From Pontibacillus chungwhensis (lineage in GTDB: Bacteria > Bacillota > Bacilli > Bacillales > BH030062), in NCBI RefSeq assembly GCF_030166655.1, contig NZ_CP126446.1, positions 1,488,001-1,552,000 on the forward strand: 64,000 nt of DNA. The letters run 5' to 3'. Shown one piece after another: positions 1-8,985 of the stretch. Below the pieces are notes generated by a model. That model searched no databases. It saw only the letters and a list, made by a program, of their open reading frames with translations, and had not been told where the DNA came from. Position 1 is the first letter of the stretch. Each line of letters begins with the position of its first letter. The translations under genes and the position numbers were made by a program.

Positions 1-891
1 ACACCAGGTGGTATTTTCTACAAACGTAGCATCGCGAAAGAAGTGCTTGGTACAGATGATCCAGATCAGTTAGGTGAGATGATGTCTTCTTGGGACGGAC
101 TATTTGAAGTGGGCGAGCAGCTAAAAGAAGAAGGCTACCGCTTGTTCCCTGATGAAGGTGCGATTCGTTGGTTTGCTAAAGGTGAAGATCCACAGCCTTG
201 GGTAAATGAAGACAATGAATTGATTATGACAGATGCGAAACTGAACTATTTTGATCACGCGAAGAAATTAAGAGAGAAAGATTATACAGCATTTGCTCCA
301 GAATGGTCTCCATCTTGGAACGCTTCTATGAGCGGTCCGATCGCTTATAACGGCGGATGGGAAGAAGTAGATGAAAATGCAAGTGACAAAACGGAAGTAT
401 TCTCTTACGCGCTACCAACTTGGGGTCTTCACAGTGTGTTAAAGCCTAACGCTGAAGGCACAGAAGGCGACTGGGGTGTAACAACGGGTCCAGTACCATA
501 CTTCTGGGGTGGAACTTGGATCGGAATTTACAGCGGTTCTGAGAAGAAAGATTTAGCTTGGGACTTTGTTCAAATGATGACGCATGATGAAGAATTCTTA
601 ACAGATTGGGCGAAAGAAACAGGTGACGTTTTATCTTATAAACCTGTTAACGAGAAGATCAAAGACGACTTCAGCGAGCCATTCTTAAATGGACAGAATA
701 ACTACACATTCTTCCTAGAGCAGGCGAAGAAGATTGAGCCAGGGGTCGTAACGAAGTATGACCAGCAGTTAGATACATTGCTTGGTGGTCAGGTCATTGA
801 GTACGTCGATGATAAGAAATCGAAAGAAGAAGCACTTGAAGAGTTCTACAAGCAAGTGAAAAATGCTTATCCGGACATTAAGACACCATAA
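1..891 (+). CDS. Sugar ABC transporter solute-binding protein, C-terminal part
   Basis: Open at the left edge: the reading frame runs from base 1 and leaves the last 296 residues. The internal GTG at 43 is not the start. Tryptophan- and acid-rich composition (WSPSWNASM, GVTTGPVPYFWGGTWIG) and the order binding protein-permease-permease downstream fit a family 1 extracellular sugar-binding lipoprotein (MalE/UgpB-like). It would deliver an oligosaccharide to the two permeases that follow. The lipobox lies outside the window. The glycosidases downstream suggest a beta-glucooligosaccharide as ligand; that is inference. No ATPase gene is visible, so a shared MsmX-type ATPase is likely. Confidence 0.88.
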   Translation, partial: TPGGIFYKRSIAKEVLGTDDPDQLGEMMSSWDGLFEVGEQLKEEGYRLFPDEGAIRWFAKGEDPQPWVNEDNELIMTDAKLNYFDHAKKLREKDYTAFAPEWSPSWNASMSGPIAYNGGWEEVDENASDKTEVFSYALPTWGLHSVLKPNAEGTEGDWGVTTGPVPYFWGGTWIGIYSGSEKKDLAWDFVQMMTHDEEFLTDWAKETGDVLSYKPVNEKIKDDFSEPFLNGQNNYTFFLEQAKKIEPGVVTKYDQQLDTLLGGQVIEYVDDKKSKEEALEEFYKQVKNAYPDIKTP

Positions 892-900
892 AGAGCAAGG

Positions 901-954
901 ATAGAAGAGGTGGTCCAGTCTCCCAAGTGGACCTGCGCCCGCCTCTTTTCTATT
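901..954 (+). terminator. Intercistronic hairpin after the binding-protein gene
   Basis: Nested complementary arms (ATAGAAGAGG with CCTCTTTTCTAT, and GGTCCA with TGGACC) form a long stem between the binding protein and the first permease. Such hairpins commonly give partial termination or protect the upstream mRNA, so that binding protein exceeds permease. Function is inferred. Confidence 0.55.
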
Positions 955-997
955 AAAGAGGGTTTATGCTGATAGTCTGATAGAGAGAGGGATTCCA

Positions 998-1891
998 ATG
1001 AAGAAGCTGAATCATAAGGGATATTATTTCATCGCACCATTTTTCGCGATCTTTCTCGTTTTTAATATTTATCCTGTTTTGCTGACCTTTTATTACACGT
1101 TTACGAAGTATGAAGGGTATGGAAAACCGGAGTTCATTGGACTCGAGAACTATACACGCATCTTAACGGATGGCTACTTTTTAGAAGCTTTTATTAATAC
1201 GTGGAAGATTTGGGGATTAAACTTTGCGTTACAACTTGGAATTGCGTTATTCCTGGCAGCACTGTTCTCCGATTTACGATACCGCATTAAAGGGATCGGA
1301 TTCTTTCGGGCTGTGTTTTACCTACCGAACTTGATTACGATTAGCTCGGTTGCGATTTTATTTAACATTATGCTTGATTGGCAGCATGGTTCGATCAATA
1401 TGTTCTTAATGAAAATTGGTCTTATCTCTGATCCTATTAATTGGTTGAACGAACCGGCAACCGCTCAAATATCAGTCGCGCTGATCTTAACGTGGATGTG
1501 GTTTGGGTATACTTTTATCGTTCTAATGGCCGGGGTGTCAGGCATTCCTGGTGAACTATATGAAGCAGCTCTTATTGATGGAGCGAACAGATGGCAGACA
1601 TTTGTACATATAACGCTGCCTCTATTAAAACCGATTATGCTTTATGTCATGATTACTTCACTAATTGGTGGATTGCAGCTATTTGACTTACCGATGTTAA
1701 TCACAGATGGGCTCGGGGCACCTGAGGGATCCTTGAATACCATGGTTCTCTATCTGTATAACCAAGCATTCCGCTATAACAACTACGGATATGCAGCAAC
1801 AATTGCTTATGCATTGTTCCTCATCACTGTGTTGTTCTCTGTAGTAACATTCCGATCTATGTATCGAACTAACGAGAAGAAAGAGGGGTAA
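998..1891 (+). CDS. Sugar ABC transporter permease, MalF/UgpA type
   Basis: A 297-residue integral membrane protein with about six hydrophobic segments. The inner-membrane EAA loop (YEAALIDGANRWQTF) begins near residue 188 and contacts the ATPase. It is the first of two permease subunits of a CUT1-type carbohydrate importer; MalF-type subunits form the channel with the MalG-type partner encoded next. ATG is preceded by a GAGAGAGGG ribosome binding site. The next gene starts 4 nt after the stop, so the two are translated together. The substrate is not readable from the sequence; the downstream glucosidases point to beta-glucooligosaccharides. Confidence 0.9.
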   Translation: MKKLNHKGYYFIAPFFAIFLVFNIYPVLLTFYYTFTKYEGYGKPEFIGLENYTRILTDGYFLEAFINTWKIWGLNFALQLGIALFLAALFSDLRYRIKGIGFFRAVFYLPNLITISSVAILFNIMLDWQHGSINMFLMKIGLISDPINWLNEPATAQISVALILTWMWFGYTFIVLMAGVSGIPGELYEAALIDGANRWQTFVHITLPLLKPIMLYVMITSLIGGLQLFDLPMLITDGLGAPEGSLNTMVLYLYNQAFRYNNYGYAATIAYALFLITVLFSVVTFRSMYRTNEKKEG

Positions 1892-1895
1892 CGAG

Positions 1896-2774
1896 ATGAA
1901 AACTGAGAAAAAGTCATTAAACGTGCCCGTTAAAAAACAAGGGGTAAAGAAAAAAAGAAGTTTCTCCAGAAAGGCGATCTACACCCTGTTGATCTTACTA
2001 ACGATTATCAGCATCGTTCCTTTCTATATGATGATCATTAACGCAACCCGTGAAAACCAAGACATTTTAGGTGGATTCTCGTTCCTTCCAGGGAGTGCCC
2101 TTATAGAGAACTACCGGACGATGATGGATTATGTGAACATTTGGAACGGCTTTAAGAACAGCTTGATTGTTTCGGTGTCCGTTACTGTATTAAGTGGTTA
2201 CTTCTCTGCTTTAACGGCATTTGGATTTGCGGTTTATGAATTTAAAGGAAAGAATCTATTATTCATCTTCATGCTTCTTATGATGATGGTTCCTGGGCAA
2301 CTAGGGTTAATTGGATTCTATGAGCTTAACAATGCGATTGGAACGCTTGATACGTACATTCCGTTAATTGTACCAGCGATTGCGAGTCCATTTGTTGTGT
2401 TCTTCCTTCGTCAGTACTTATCTACGACGCTTCACCCTTCTTTACTTGAAGCGGCTCGTATGGACGGAGCAGGCGAATTAAAGATTTTCCATACAGTGGC
2501 TCTACCGATTATGATGCCAGCGGTTGCGACAATGTCGATCTTCACATTTATTGGATCTTGGAACAACTATATCGTACCGCTTGTTGTCTTGTTCTCACCA
2601 GAGAAATATACGCTCCCTGTACTGATGGGATTCTTGAAAGGTTCACAAGTAGCGACAAACTTAGGATCAATGTATTTAGGAATTGCGATTTCTGTTGTAC
2701 CGATTATGGTCGCGTTTCTATTCTTCTCTAAATATATCATCAGCAGTATTTCAGCAGGATCAATTAAAGGATAA
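1896..2774 (+). CDS. Sugar ABC transporter permease, MalG/UgpE type
   Basis: A 292-residue permease with a lysine- and arginine-rich cytoplasmic N-terminus (about residues 1-27), six predicted membrane spans and the EAA loop (LEAARMDGAGELKIF) from about residue 184. It is the partner of the preceding permease in a CUT1 importer. The gene lies 4 nt after its partner and 17 nt before the GH1 glucosidase, so it belongs to the same transcription unit. Length and motif position are normal for the family. Confidence 0.9.
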   Translation: MKTEKKSLNVPVKKQGVKKKRSFSRKAIYTLLILLTIISIVPFYMMIINATRENQDILGGFSFLPGSALIENYRTMMDYVNIWNGFKNSLIVSVSVTVLSGYFSALTAFGFAVYEFKGKNLLFIFMLLMMMVPGQLGLIGFYELNNAIGTLDTYIPLIVPAIASPFVVFFLRQYLSTTLHPSLLEAARMDGAGELKIFHTVALPIMMPAVATMSIFTFIGSWNNYIVPLVVLFSPEKYTLPVLMGFLKGSQVATNLGSMYLGIAISVVPIMVAFLFFSKYIISSISAGSIKG

Positions 2775-2791
2775 AGAAGAGGGGTTTCACT

Positions 2792-4126
2792 ATGCAGCGA
2801 TTTAAAGAGGATTTTATTTTTGGAACAGCGACATCTTCCTATCAAATTGAAGGAGCCGTCAATGAGGCAGGTCGTACCCCGTCTATCTGGGATACGTTCT
2901 CTTTAACACCAGGCAAAGTTAATAACGGAGACACAGGCGATGTTGCGTGTGATCACTATAACCGTTTTGAAGAAGACATTGAAATTATTAAAAGCCTTGG
3001 GGTCGATTCGTACCGTTTTTCGATTGCCTGGCCTCGGGTTTTCCCACATGAAGGGCAGTACAATCCTGAAGGGATGGCGTTTTATAAACGATTAGCTACA
3101 CGCTTAAAGGAAGAAGGCATTCGTCCTTTTGTCACGCTTTATCACTGGGACTTGCCTCAATGGGCGTACGAAAAAGGTGGCTGGACGAATCGCGAGAGCA
3201 TCAACTGGTTTATGGAATTTGCAGAGAAATGCTTCGAGGAACTTGATGATGTGGTCGATATGTGGATTACACACAATGAGCCATGGTGTGTAGCAATGCT
3301 AGGATACTATGAAGGAGTGCATGCACCAGGGCATCAGAACCTGCAAGAAGCGATTCAGGTTGCTCACCATCTCCTTCTGTCTCACGGCATGGCCGTTCAG
3401 TATTATAAAGAAACGTTGAAAAAAGATAAGCCGATTGGAATTACCTTAAACCTTTCACCGGTCTATCCTGCAAGTGTAGAAGAGATGGATTATACAGCAG
3501 CTCAACATTTCGACGGATACCTGAATCGTTGGTTCCTTGACCCGGTATTTAAAGGAAGTTATCCGGAAGATATGAAGGCGCTTTATGGTAAGAATGGCTG
3601 TGATTTCGACTTTATCCATGATGGCGATTTGGAACTGATATCGATTCCGTGTGATTTCTTCGGAATTAATTTCTATAACCGTGCTCTAATCGAAGCTTCA
3701 GCCGATCACCCATTTTTATACCAGCATGCCGAGTCTGATTATCCAAAGACGGGTATGGGATGGGACATCTCTCCTAATGAGTTCAGAGAGCTGATCTACC
3801 GGGTTCGTGAGGATTACACAAGGTTGCCGATCTTTATTACCGAGAACGGCGCAGCGTTTGATGATCAGTTAGAAGAGGATGGAACGGTGAAGGATGAAGG
3901 GCGTAAAAGTTACGTAGAACAACACCTTGAAACGATTGCAGCGTTAAATGAAGAAGGAATGGGAATCCAAGGGTACTATCTGTGGTCCCTGCTTGATAAC
4001 TTCGAATGGGCATTTGGTTACGATAAGCGCTTTGGAATTACGTATGTTGATTTTAAAACGCAGAAACGATATGTCAAAGACAGTGCGAAACGATACACTG
4101 AAATTGTGCGGGCACGCACCATATAA
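2792..4126 (+). CDS. GH1 beta-glucosidase
   Basis: A 444-residue GH1 enzyme of usual length with no signal peptide, so cytosolic. It starts with the family's DFIFGTATSSYQIEGA. The acid/base Glu sits in THNEPW (about E163) and the nucleophile in ITENGAAF (about E351). It should release glucose from the non-reducing end of imported beta-glucosides or cello-/laminari-type oligosaccharides. No PTS components are nearby and no phospho-sugar signature is obvious; the ABC transporter upstream argues for an unphosphorylated substrate. The GH30 gene follows after 12 nt with AAGGAGGAG as ribosome binding site. Confidence 0.92.
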   Translation: MQRFKEDFIFGTATSSYQIEGAVNEAGRTPSIWDTFSLTPGKVNNGDTGDVACDHYNRFEEDIEIIKSLGVDSYRFSIAWPRVFPHEGQYNPEGMAFYKRLATRLKEEGIRPFVTLYHWDLPQWAYEKGGWTNRESINWFMEFAEKCFEELDDVVDMWITHNEPWCVAMLGYYEGVHAPGHQNLQEAIQVAHHLLLSHGMAVQYYKETLKKDKPIGITLNLSPVYPASVEEMDYTAAQHFDGYLNRWFLDPVFKGSYPEDMKALYGKNGCDFDFIHDGDLELISIPCDFFGINFYNRALIEASADHPFLYQHAESDYPKTGMGWDISPNEFRELIYRVREDYTRLPIFITENGAAFDDQLEEDGTVKDEGRKSYVEQHLETIAALNEEGMGIQGYYLWSLLDNFEWAFGYDKRFGITYVDFKTQKRYVKDSAKRYTEIVRARTI

Positions 4127-4138
4127 GGAGGAGAACTC

Positions 4139-5467
4139 ATGACGCAGATTCGTGAAATTATAACGTCAAGAGATAAAGGGGAGAGGTTAACCGAACGGGG
4201 GACTCTCCCTCTCCTTTCTGTAAAGGAAGGAGATTTACAGGTTCAGACAACTAAACGTTACCAGCAGATTCTTGGGTTTGGAGGAGCGTTTACAGAAGCA
4301 GCAGCTTATACCCTAAGCCAGATCTCACCAGAGAAACGCGAGGAAGTGATTCGCAGTTATTTTCACGAGCGTGAGGGACTTGGTTATACGATTGGAAGAG
4401 TGGCAATCCATAGCTGTGATTTTGCTCTTGGTAATTATACATACGTAGAAGATGGGGATGAAGAGCTATCTACGTTTTCTATTGAACGAGAACATAAATG
4501 GGTGCTGCCTCTCATTAAGGATGCCATGGCTGAAAAAGGTGGAGAGATTAAGCTTTTGGCCTCACCGTGGAGTCCTCCGGCATGGATGAAGACAAATGGT
4601 GAGATGAATAATGGCGGGAAGCTTTTGCCACAGTACAAGGATACGTGGGCAAAATATTATGCGAAGTTTGTTCATGCTTTCCGTGAAGCGGGCGTTGATA
4701 TCTGGGGATTATCTGTTCAGAATGAGCCAGCCGCTGTGCAGGTCTGGGATTCTTGCATTTATACGAGCGAAGAAGAGCGTGATTTTATTAAAGAAAACCT
4801 TGGGCCTACGCTTGTCCGTGAAGGGTTGGAAGACTTGAAGTTACTCATATGGGATCACAATCGTGACATTATGGTAGAGCGGGCTTCGACGATTTTAGAA
4901 GATCCAGAAGCAGCGAAATATGTGTGGGGAACAGGGTTCCACTGGTATGTCAGTGAAGCATTTGAAAACGTAGGAGAGGTTCATGAACGCTTTCCGGACA
5001 AACATTTGCTGTTTACAGAAGGGTGCCAGGAAGGTGGCGTGAAGCTTGGGGAGTGGTTTACAGGTGAACGCTATGGCCGCAATATGATTGGGGACTTAAA
5101 CAATTGGACAGAAGGATACATCGACTGGAATATGGTCCTGAATGAGGAAGGCGGTCCGAACCATGTAGGCAATCTTTGTGACGCCCCGATTATCGCAGAT
5201 ACAAAAACAGGAGAGGTTCATTACAACAGTTCTTTCTATTATATCGGTCACTTTAGTAAATACATACGCCCGGGTGCTGTTCGGGTAGGCTTAGAGATCA
5301 ACAATCCTTCCCTGCAGTCGACAGCCTTCTTGAATGAGGACGGGTCACTTGTAATGGTTGTGATGAATGAAACGGACGATAAGGCGAACTTTACGGTACA
5401 AAGAGATGAGGAAGGATTTAACGCAGAGCTTTCTCCTCATTCAATTGCGACGTACATTTGGGAATAA
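4139..5467 (+). CDS. GH30 glycoside hydrolase (beta-glucosidase / beta-1,6-glucanase-like)
   Basis: A 442-residue GH30 protein without a secretion signal. Family hallmarks: QxILGFGGAFTEAAA near the N-terminus, acid/base Glu in VQNEPA (about E196), nucleophile in LFTEGC (about E294), and a C-terminal small beta-domain ending SPHSIATYIW. GH30 includes glucosylceramidases, beta-1,6-glucanases and beta-glucosidases. A cytosolic member between a GH1 and a glucan phosphorylase most plausibly trims beta-1,6 branches or other beta-glucosyl links of imported oligosaccharides, for example from laminarin-like glucan. The linkage preference is inferred. Confidence 0.88.
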   Translation: MTQIREIITSRDKGERLTERGTLPLLSVKEGDLQVQTTKRYQQILGFGGAFTEAAAYTLSQISPEKREEVIRSYFHEREGLGYTIGRVAIHSCDFALGNYTYVEDGDEELSTFSIEREHKWVLPLIKDAMAEKGGEIKLLASPWSPPAWMKTNGEMNNGGKLLPQYKDTWAKYYAKFVHAFREAGVDIWGLSVQNEPAAVQVWDSCIYTSEEERDFIKENLGPTLVREGLEDLKLLIWDHNRDIMVERASTILEDPEAAKYVWGTGFHWYVSEAFENVGEVHERFPDKHLLFTEGCQEGGVKLGEWFTGERYGRNMIGDLNNWTEGYIDWNMVLNEEGGPNHVGNLCDAPIIADTKTGEVHYNSSFYYIGHFSKYIRPGAVRVGLEINNPSLQSTAFLNEDGSLVMVVMNETDDKANFTVQRDEEGFNAELSPHSIATYIWE

Positions 5468-5488
5468 ATCATGTTAGGAGGGTGTTTT

Positions 5489-8400
5489 ATGGAAGGGGTA
5501 AAAGACGGAGTTAAAGGAGTATCCTATCGTTTTGACGAAGAGGATCGGTTTGAGATTCGCCAGTTTGACCGGGCCAAGCCATTCTCAAGCTTCCTGCCTG
5601 GAATAGCTGGGGTAGACGGAATTCCGATGTGGGCGTTTTATGTGAACCGTGGCCAGGGGATTTGTAGCTTCGGAATTCAGGATAAGGACCATCCTATTAT
5701 GGAATTCTCCCCTGCCTCTATTGCGTATAAAAATGTGACAAATACAGGGTTTCGAACTTTTATCAAATGCGAGGGAGAGGTTTATGAACCCTTCTCTCCA
5801 AGAGTCGATGAGGAAACAATCGAGCGCAAAATGACCGTAGAAGCGAATGGTCTCAGGATCCAGGAAATCCACCATGGTTATGACCTTCAAGTAAACGTGA
5901 CCTACTTTACGATGCCTGGAGAGGATTTCGCTGCTCTCGTGCGACGAGTGGACATTGTGAATCTCAGAGAGGATAAGCGAGAGATTGAACTGCTCGATGG
6001 TTTACCAGAGATCCTCACGTATGGTGTCACAAACGCCGCTTATAAAGAAGTCGGAAACCTTACACGAAGCTGGATGGAAGTGTTTAACTTAGAGAAGCGG
6101 GTGCCTTTTTACAAAGTGCGTGCCAGTATGGAAGATGAAGCGGAGGTCAGAGAAATTGAGGGCGGTCACTTTTACATGTCGTTCTCTGATGATGAGGTAT
6201 TATTACCGCCAATTGTGGATGCGAATGTGATCTTTGGCAGTGATCAATCCCTTCTCCATCCTGAACGCTTCCTAAGCCATTCTACGGATGAGCTTCTATC
6301 TACTGATCAGTATCCAAAAAACAAGGTGCCTTGTGGATTTACTGCATTAACGCGCGAGGTGGAGGGAAATGGTTCAGTCTCTCTTGATACCATTATAGGA
6401 AACGTATCAGATGCTTCAAAGATTGACCGTAAAGTCGATACACTCGTTCAAAAACGTTTCTTAGATGAGAAGGAACAAATGGCCATGGAACTTGTTGAGG
6501 GTTTGACGGATGCGATCGATACGAAGACATCTTCGAAAGCGTTTGACCAATATTGCCGCCAAAGCTACTTGGATAATTTTTTAAGAGGCGGTCTTCCTCT
6601 TGTGTTAGACAACGGGGCAGATGGGTTTATCTATCATGTGTACTCCAGAAAACATGGGGACTTAGAGAGAGATTATAACTTCTTTAAGATTGCTCCGGAA
6701 TACTACTCGCAAGGGAACGGTAACTTTAGAGATATGAACCAGAATCGTCGAAACGATCTGTACTTCAATCCGAAGGTAGGTTCCTTTAACGTACGTATGT
6801 TTATGAACTTTATCCAGGCTGATGGCTACAATCCATTATTAGTAGAAGGATGCCAATTTGAAATTCATGAAGAAAATCTTGGGACCGTTGTAGAAGGAGC
6901 CGTATATTCTTATCAGGACGAATTTGAAACGCTCCTATCACAACCCTTCACTCCGGGCAAAGTCATGACCTTCTTACAAGATGAAAAGGTTTCTTTAAAA
7001 GGAACGGTGGAGGAGATCTTCACATTCGTATTAAGTCATGCTGAGCAAAGAATGGAAGCGAGCTTCGGAGAAGGCTACTGGGTCGACCACTGGACTTATA
7101 ATATGGATCTAATCGAAAACTTTAAAGCGATCTACCCAGACAAAATGGATCAACTTCTTTATGAAGACAAACGCTATCGCTACTTCGATAGTCCAGTGCG
7201 TATTGCGCCAAGACGTGAGAAGTACGTGGTCACGCCAAAAGGAGTCCGCCAATACGGCGCTATCCAAGAGGATGAGAAGAAAGAAGCTCATCTTGGAGTC
7301 AGTCTAAATGATACGAATTGGTTAAGAACGGATTATGGTAAAGGAACGATTTACGAAACGTCGTTAATGGAGAAACTCATCTCTCTTGCGCTTAACAAAT
7401 TCTCGCTACTAGACCCAGAGGGAATGGGCGTAGAGATGGAAGCAAATAAGCCAGGATGGAACGATGCCTTAAACGGGCTGCCTGGTCTTGTTGGTTCAGG
7501 GATGAGTGAAACGTTCGAACTAAAAAGGCTTCTCGCCTTTATCATTCCTTCATTAGAGAAGATGGAACAGGATCTTCGTCTACCGGTTGAAATGACCACC
7601 CTTCTTAAAGGAGTCGACCGTTTGGTTCAACAATGGGAGAACCAAGAAGTATCAGACTTCGCTTATTGGGATGGCGTTGCTACATTACGAGAGCATTATC
7701 GTGAATCGATTCATTTTGGCCTTGAAGGACAGGAAGAAACGATGGGTGGGGCAAAGCTTCTATCCGTCTTCCGTCGCTTTATGAATAAAGTCGATCATGG
7801 TATGGAGAAGGCTAAGGAATGGGGAGAAGGTCTTTATCCTACGTACTTCTACTATGAAGCGATCAACTTTAACACGGTTGAAGGGCAAGATGGATATAAT
7901 CGTGCAGAGGTCCTGGAATGGAAGACACATGTGCTGCCAACATTCCTAGAAGGTCCTGCCCGGGCGATGAAAGTGATCGATGACCGTAAAGAGATTCATC
8001 ATCAGGTTAAACAAAGTGACCTTTATGACAGAGGAATTCATATGTTTAAAACGTCTGTAAGCTTAGAAGGACAGTCCAATGAGATTGGCCGAATTAAGGC
8101 GTTTACTCCTGGTTGGCTTGAGCGTGAATCCGTCTTCCTTCACATGTCTTATAAATACTTGCTTTCGTTATTAAAAGCTGGTTTATATGATGCCTATTAT
8201 GAAGAGATGAAGAGTAGCCTTGTGCCGTTTTTAGATCCGGCTGAGTATGGAAGAAGTCCTCTTGAGAACTCTTCCTTTATCGCAAGTTCAGTCAACCCCG
8301 ATCCAAACACTCACGGGCAAGGTTTCGTGGCGAGACTGAGTGGATCAACAGCAGAATTTCTTAGTATGTGGAAGTATATGATGATGGGGGAAGGTCCTTT

Positions 8401-8689
8401 CTACATGCGTGCTGGTGAACTGCACTTAGCCCTAAATCCTATTCTTCAGGGTGAGCTATTCACGGATGATGGTGAGGTTTCCTTTACCTTCTTAGGCCAC
8501 ACACGGGTGACCTACCGTAACCCAGAACGAAAAGATACATTTGGCGAAAAAGGTGCGACGATTCAGTCCAGCAAGATTATATATAAAGATGGACAACGCG
8601 TAACGGTAGAGGGGCAAGAAATTGGCCAGCCTCATGCACAAGCCATACGAGACGGAAAAGTAGCATCGATCGTTGTTTATTTTGCTTAA
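5489..8689 (+). CDS. Large beta-oligoglucan phosphorylase (GH94/GH149/GH161 clan)
   Basis: Start chosen at ATG 5489 because AGGAGGG lies 5-8 nt upstream; an in-frame ATG at 5471 precedes that site. The 1066-residue product is too long for cellobiose phosphorylase (about 800) and matches the size of beta-oligoglucan phosphorylases. Seen: a beta-sandwich-like N-terminal half, NFRDMNQNRR near residue 411 where classical GH94 enzymes have YRDxxQD, and PGWNDALNG with the likely catalytic Asp near D659. Such enzymes use phosphate to release glucose-1-phosphate from beta-glucan oligomers in the cytosol. Whether the bond is beta-1,2 (SOGP type) or beta-1,3 (GH149/GH161 type) cannot be decided by eye. 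Confidence 0.8.
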   Translation: MEGVKDGVKGVSYRFDEEDRFEIRQFDRAKPFSSFLPGIAGVDGIPMWAFYVNRGQGICSFGIQDKDHPIMEFSPASIAYKNVTNTGFRTFIKCEGEVYEPFSPRVDEETIERKMTVEANGLRIQEIHHGYDLQVNVTYFTMPGEDFAALVRRVDIVNLREDKREIELLDGLPEILTYGVTNAAYKEVGNLTRSWMEVFNLEKRVPFYKVRASMEDEAEVREIEGGHFYMSFSDDEVLLPPIVDANVIFGSDQSLLHPERFLSHSTDELLSTDQYPKNKVPCGFTALTREVEGNGSVSLDTIIGNVSDASKIDRKVDTLVQKRFLDEKEQMAMELVEGLTDAIDTKTSSKAFDQYCRQSYLDNFLRGGLPLVLDNGADGFIYHVYSRKHGDLERDYNFFKIAPEYYSQGNGNFRDMNQNRRNDLYFNPKVGSFNVRMFMNFIQADGYNPLLVEGCQFEIHEENLGTVVEGAVYSYQDEFETLLSQPFTPGKVMTFLQDEKVSLKGTVEEIFTFVLSHAEQRMEASFGEGYWVDHWTYNMDLIENFKAIYPDKMDQLLYEDKRYRYFDSPVRIAPRREKYVVTPKGVRQYGAIQEDEKKEAHLGVSLNDTNWLRTDYGKGTIYETSLMEKLISLALNKFSLLDPEGMGVEMEANKPGWNDALNGLPGLVGSGMSETFELKRLLAFIIPSLEKMEQDLRLPVEMTTLLKGVDRLVQQWENQEVSDFAYWDGVATLREHYRESIHFGLEGQEETMGGAKLLSVFRRFMNKVDHGMEKAKEWGEGLYPTYFYYEAINFNTVEGQDGYNRAEVLEWKTHVLPTFLEGPARAMKVIDDRKEIHHQVKQSDLYDRGIHMFKTSVSLEGQSNEIGRIKAFTPGWLERESVFLHMSYKYLLSLLKAGLYDAYYEEMKSSLVPFLDPAEYGRSPLENSSFIASSVNPDPNTHGQGFVARLSGSTAEFLSMWKYMMMGEGPFYMRAGELHLALNPILQGELFTDDGEVSFTFLGHTRVTYRNPERKDTFGEKGATIQSSKIIYKDGQRVTVEGQEIGQPHAQAIRDGKVASIVVYFA

Positions 8690-8697
8690 CTAGTACG

Positions 8698-8729
8698 GAA
8701 AAAAGAGCTCACTAAGAGCTCTTTTTTTG
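8698..8729 (+). terminator. Terminator of the beta-glucan operon
   Basis: AAAAGAGCTC, loop ACTA, then AGAGCTC followed by a run of seven T directly after the phosphorylase stop codon. A canonical Rho-independent terminator. Confidence 0.92.
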
Positions 8730-8826
8730 TTTGCAAGTAGTAGGTGCGGTCTAAGATTTCATTATTCTGAAACTTTTGTCATAATCAATCGTATAGAAAA
8801 AAGAAGAAGAATTAAATGTAGGAGAA

Positions 8827-8862
8827 AGTGTAGATTTTCATTTTTAATGGAAAAACAACACT
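8827..8862 (+). promoter_or_regulatory. Long inverted repeat upstream of the Spo0A-like gene
   Basis: AGTGT...TTTTCATT pairs with AATGGAAAA...ACACT around a short T loop. No T-tract follows immediately, so it is not a simple terminator. It lies in the otherwise empty 8730-8985 stretch, about 125 bp before the next start codon. Possible leader structure or operator; function unknown. Confidence 0.4.
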
Positions 8863-8948
8863 CTACTTACATAATCTATGGTAAAATGAGGAGAGTTTTG
8901 ATAGTTGGAACATTGAGGAAATCTGTGGTTCTTTTTATCTGAAACATT

Positions 8949-8960
8949 TGGACTAGTCCA
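8949..8960. promoter_or_regulatory. 12-bp perfect palindrome before the Spo0A-like gene
   Basis: TGGACTAGTCCA ends 25 nt upstream of the ATG at 8986. A perfect palindrome here could be an operator or a leader hairpin. It does not resemble a 0A box (TGTCGAA). Confidence 0.35.
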
Positions 8961-8985
8961 TTATGAGGTTAGAAAGGGTTAGATT

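Noticed and set aside
8727-8942. 71-codon plus-strand ORF
   Set aside because: Starts in the operon terminator, has no ribosome binding site and a very basic random composition.
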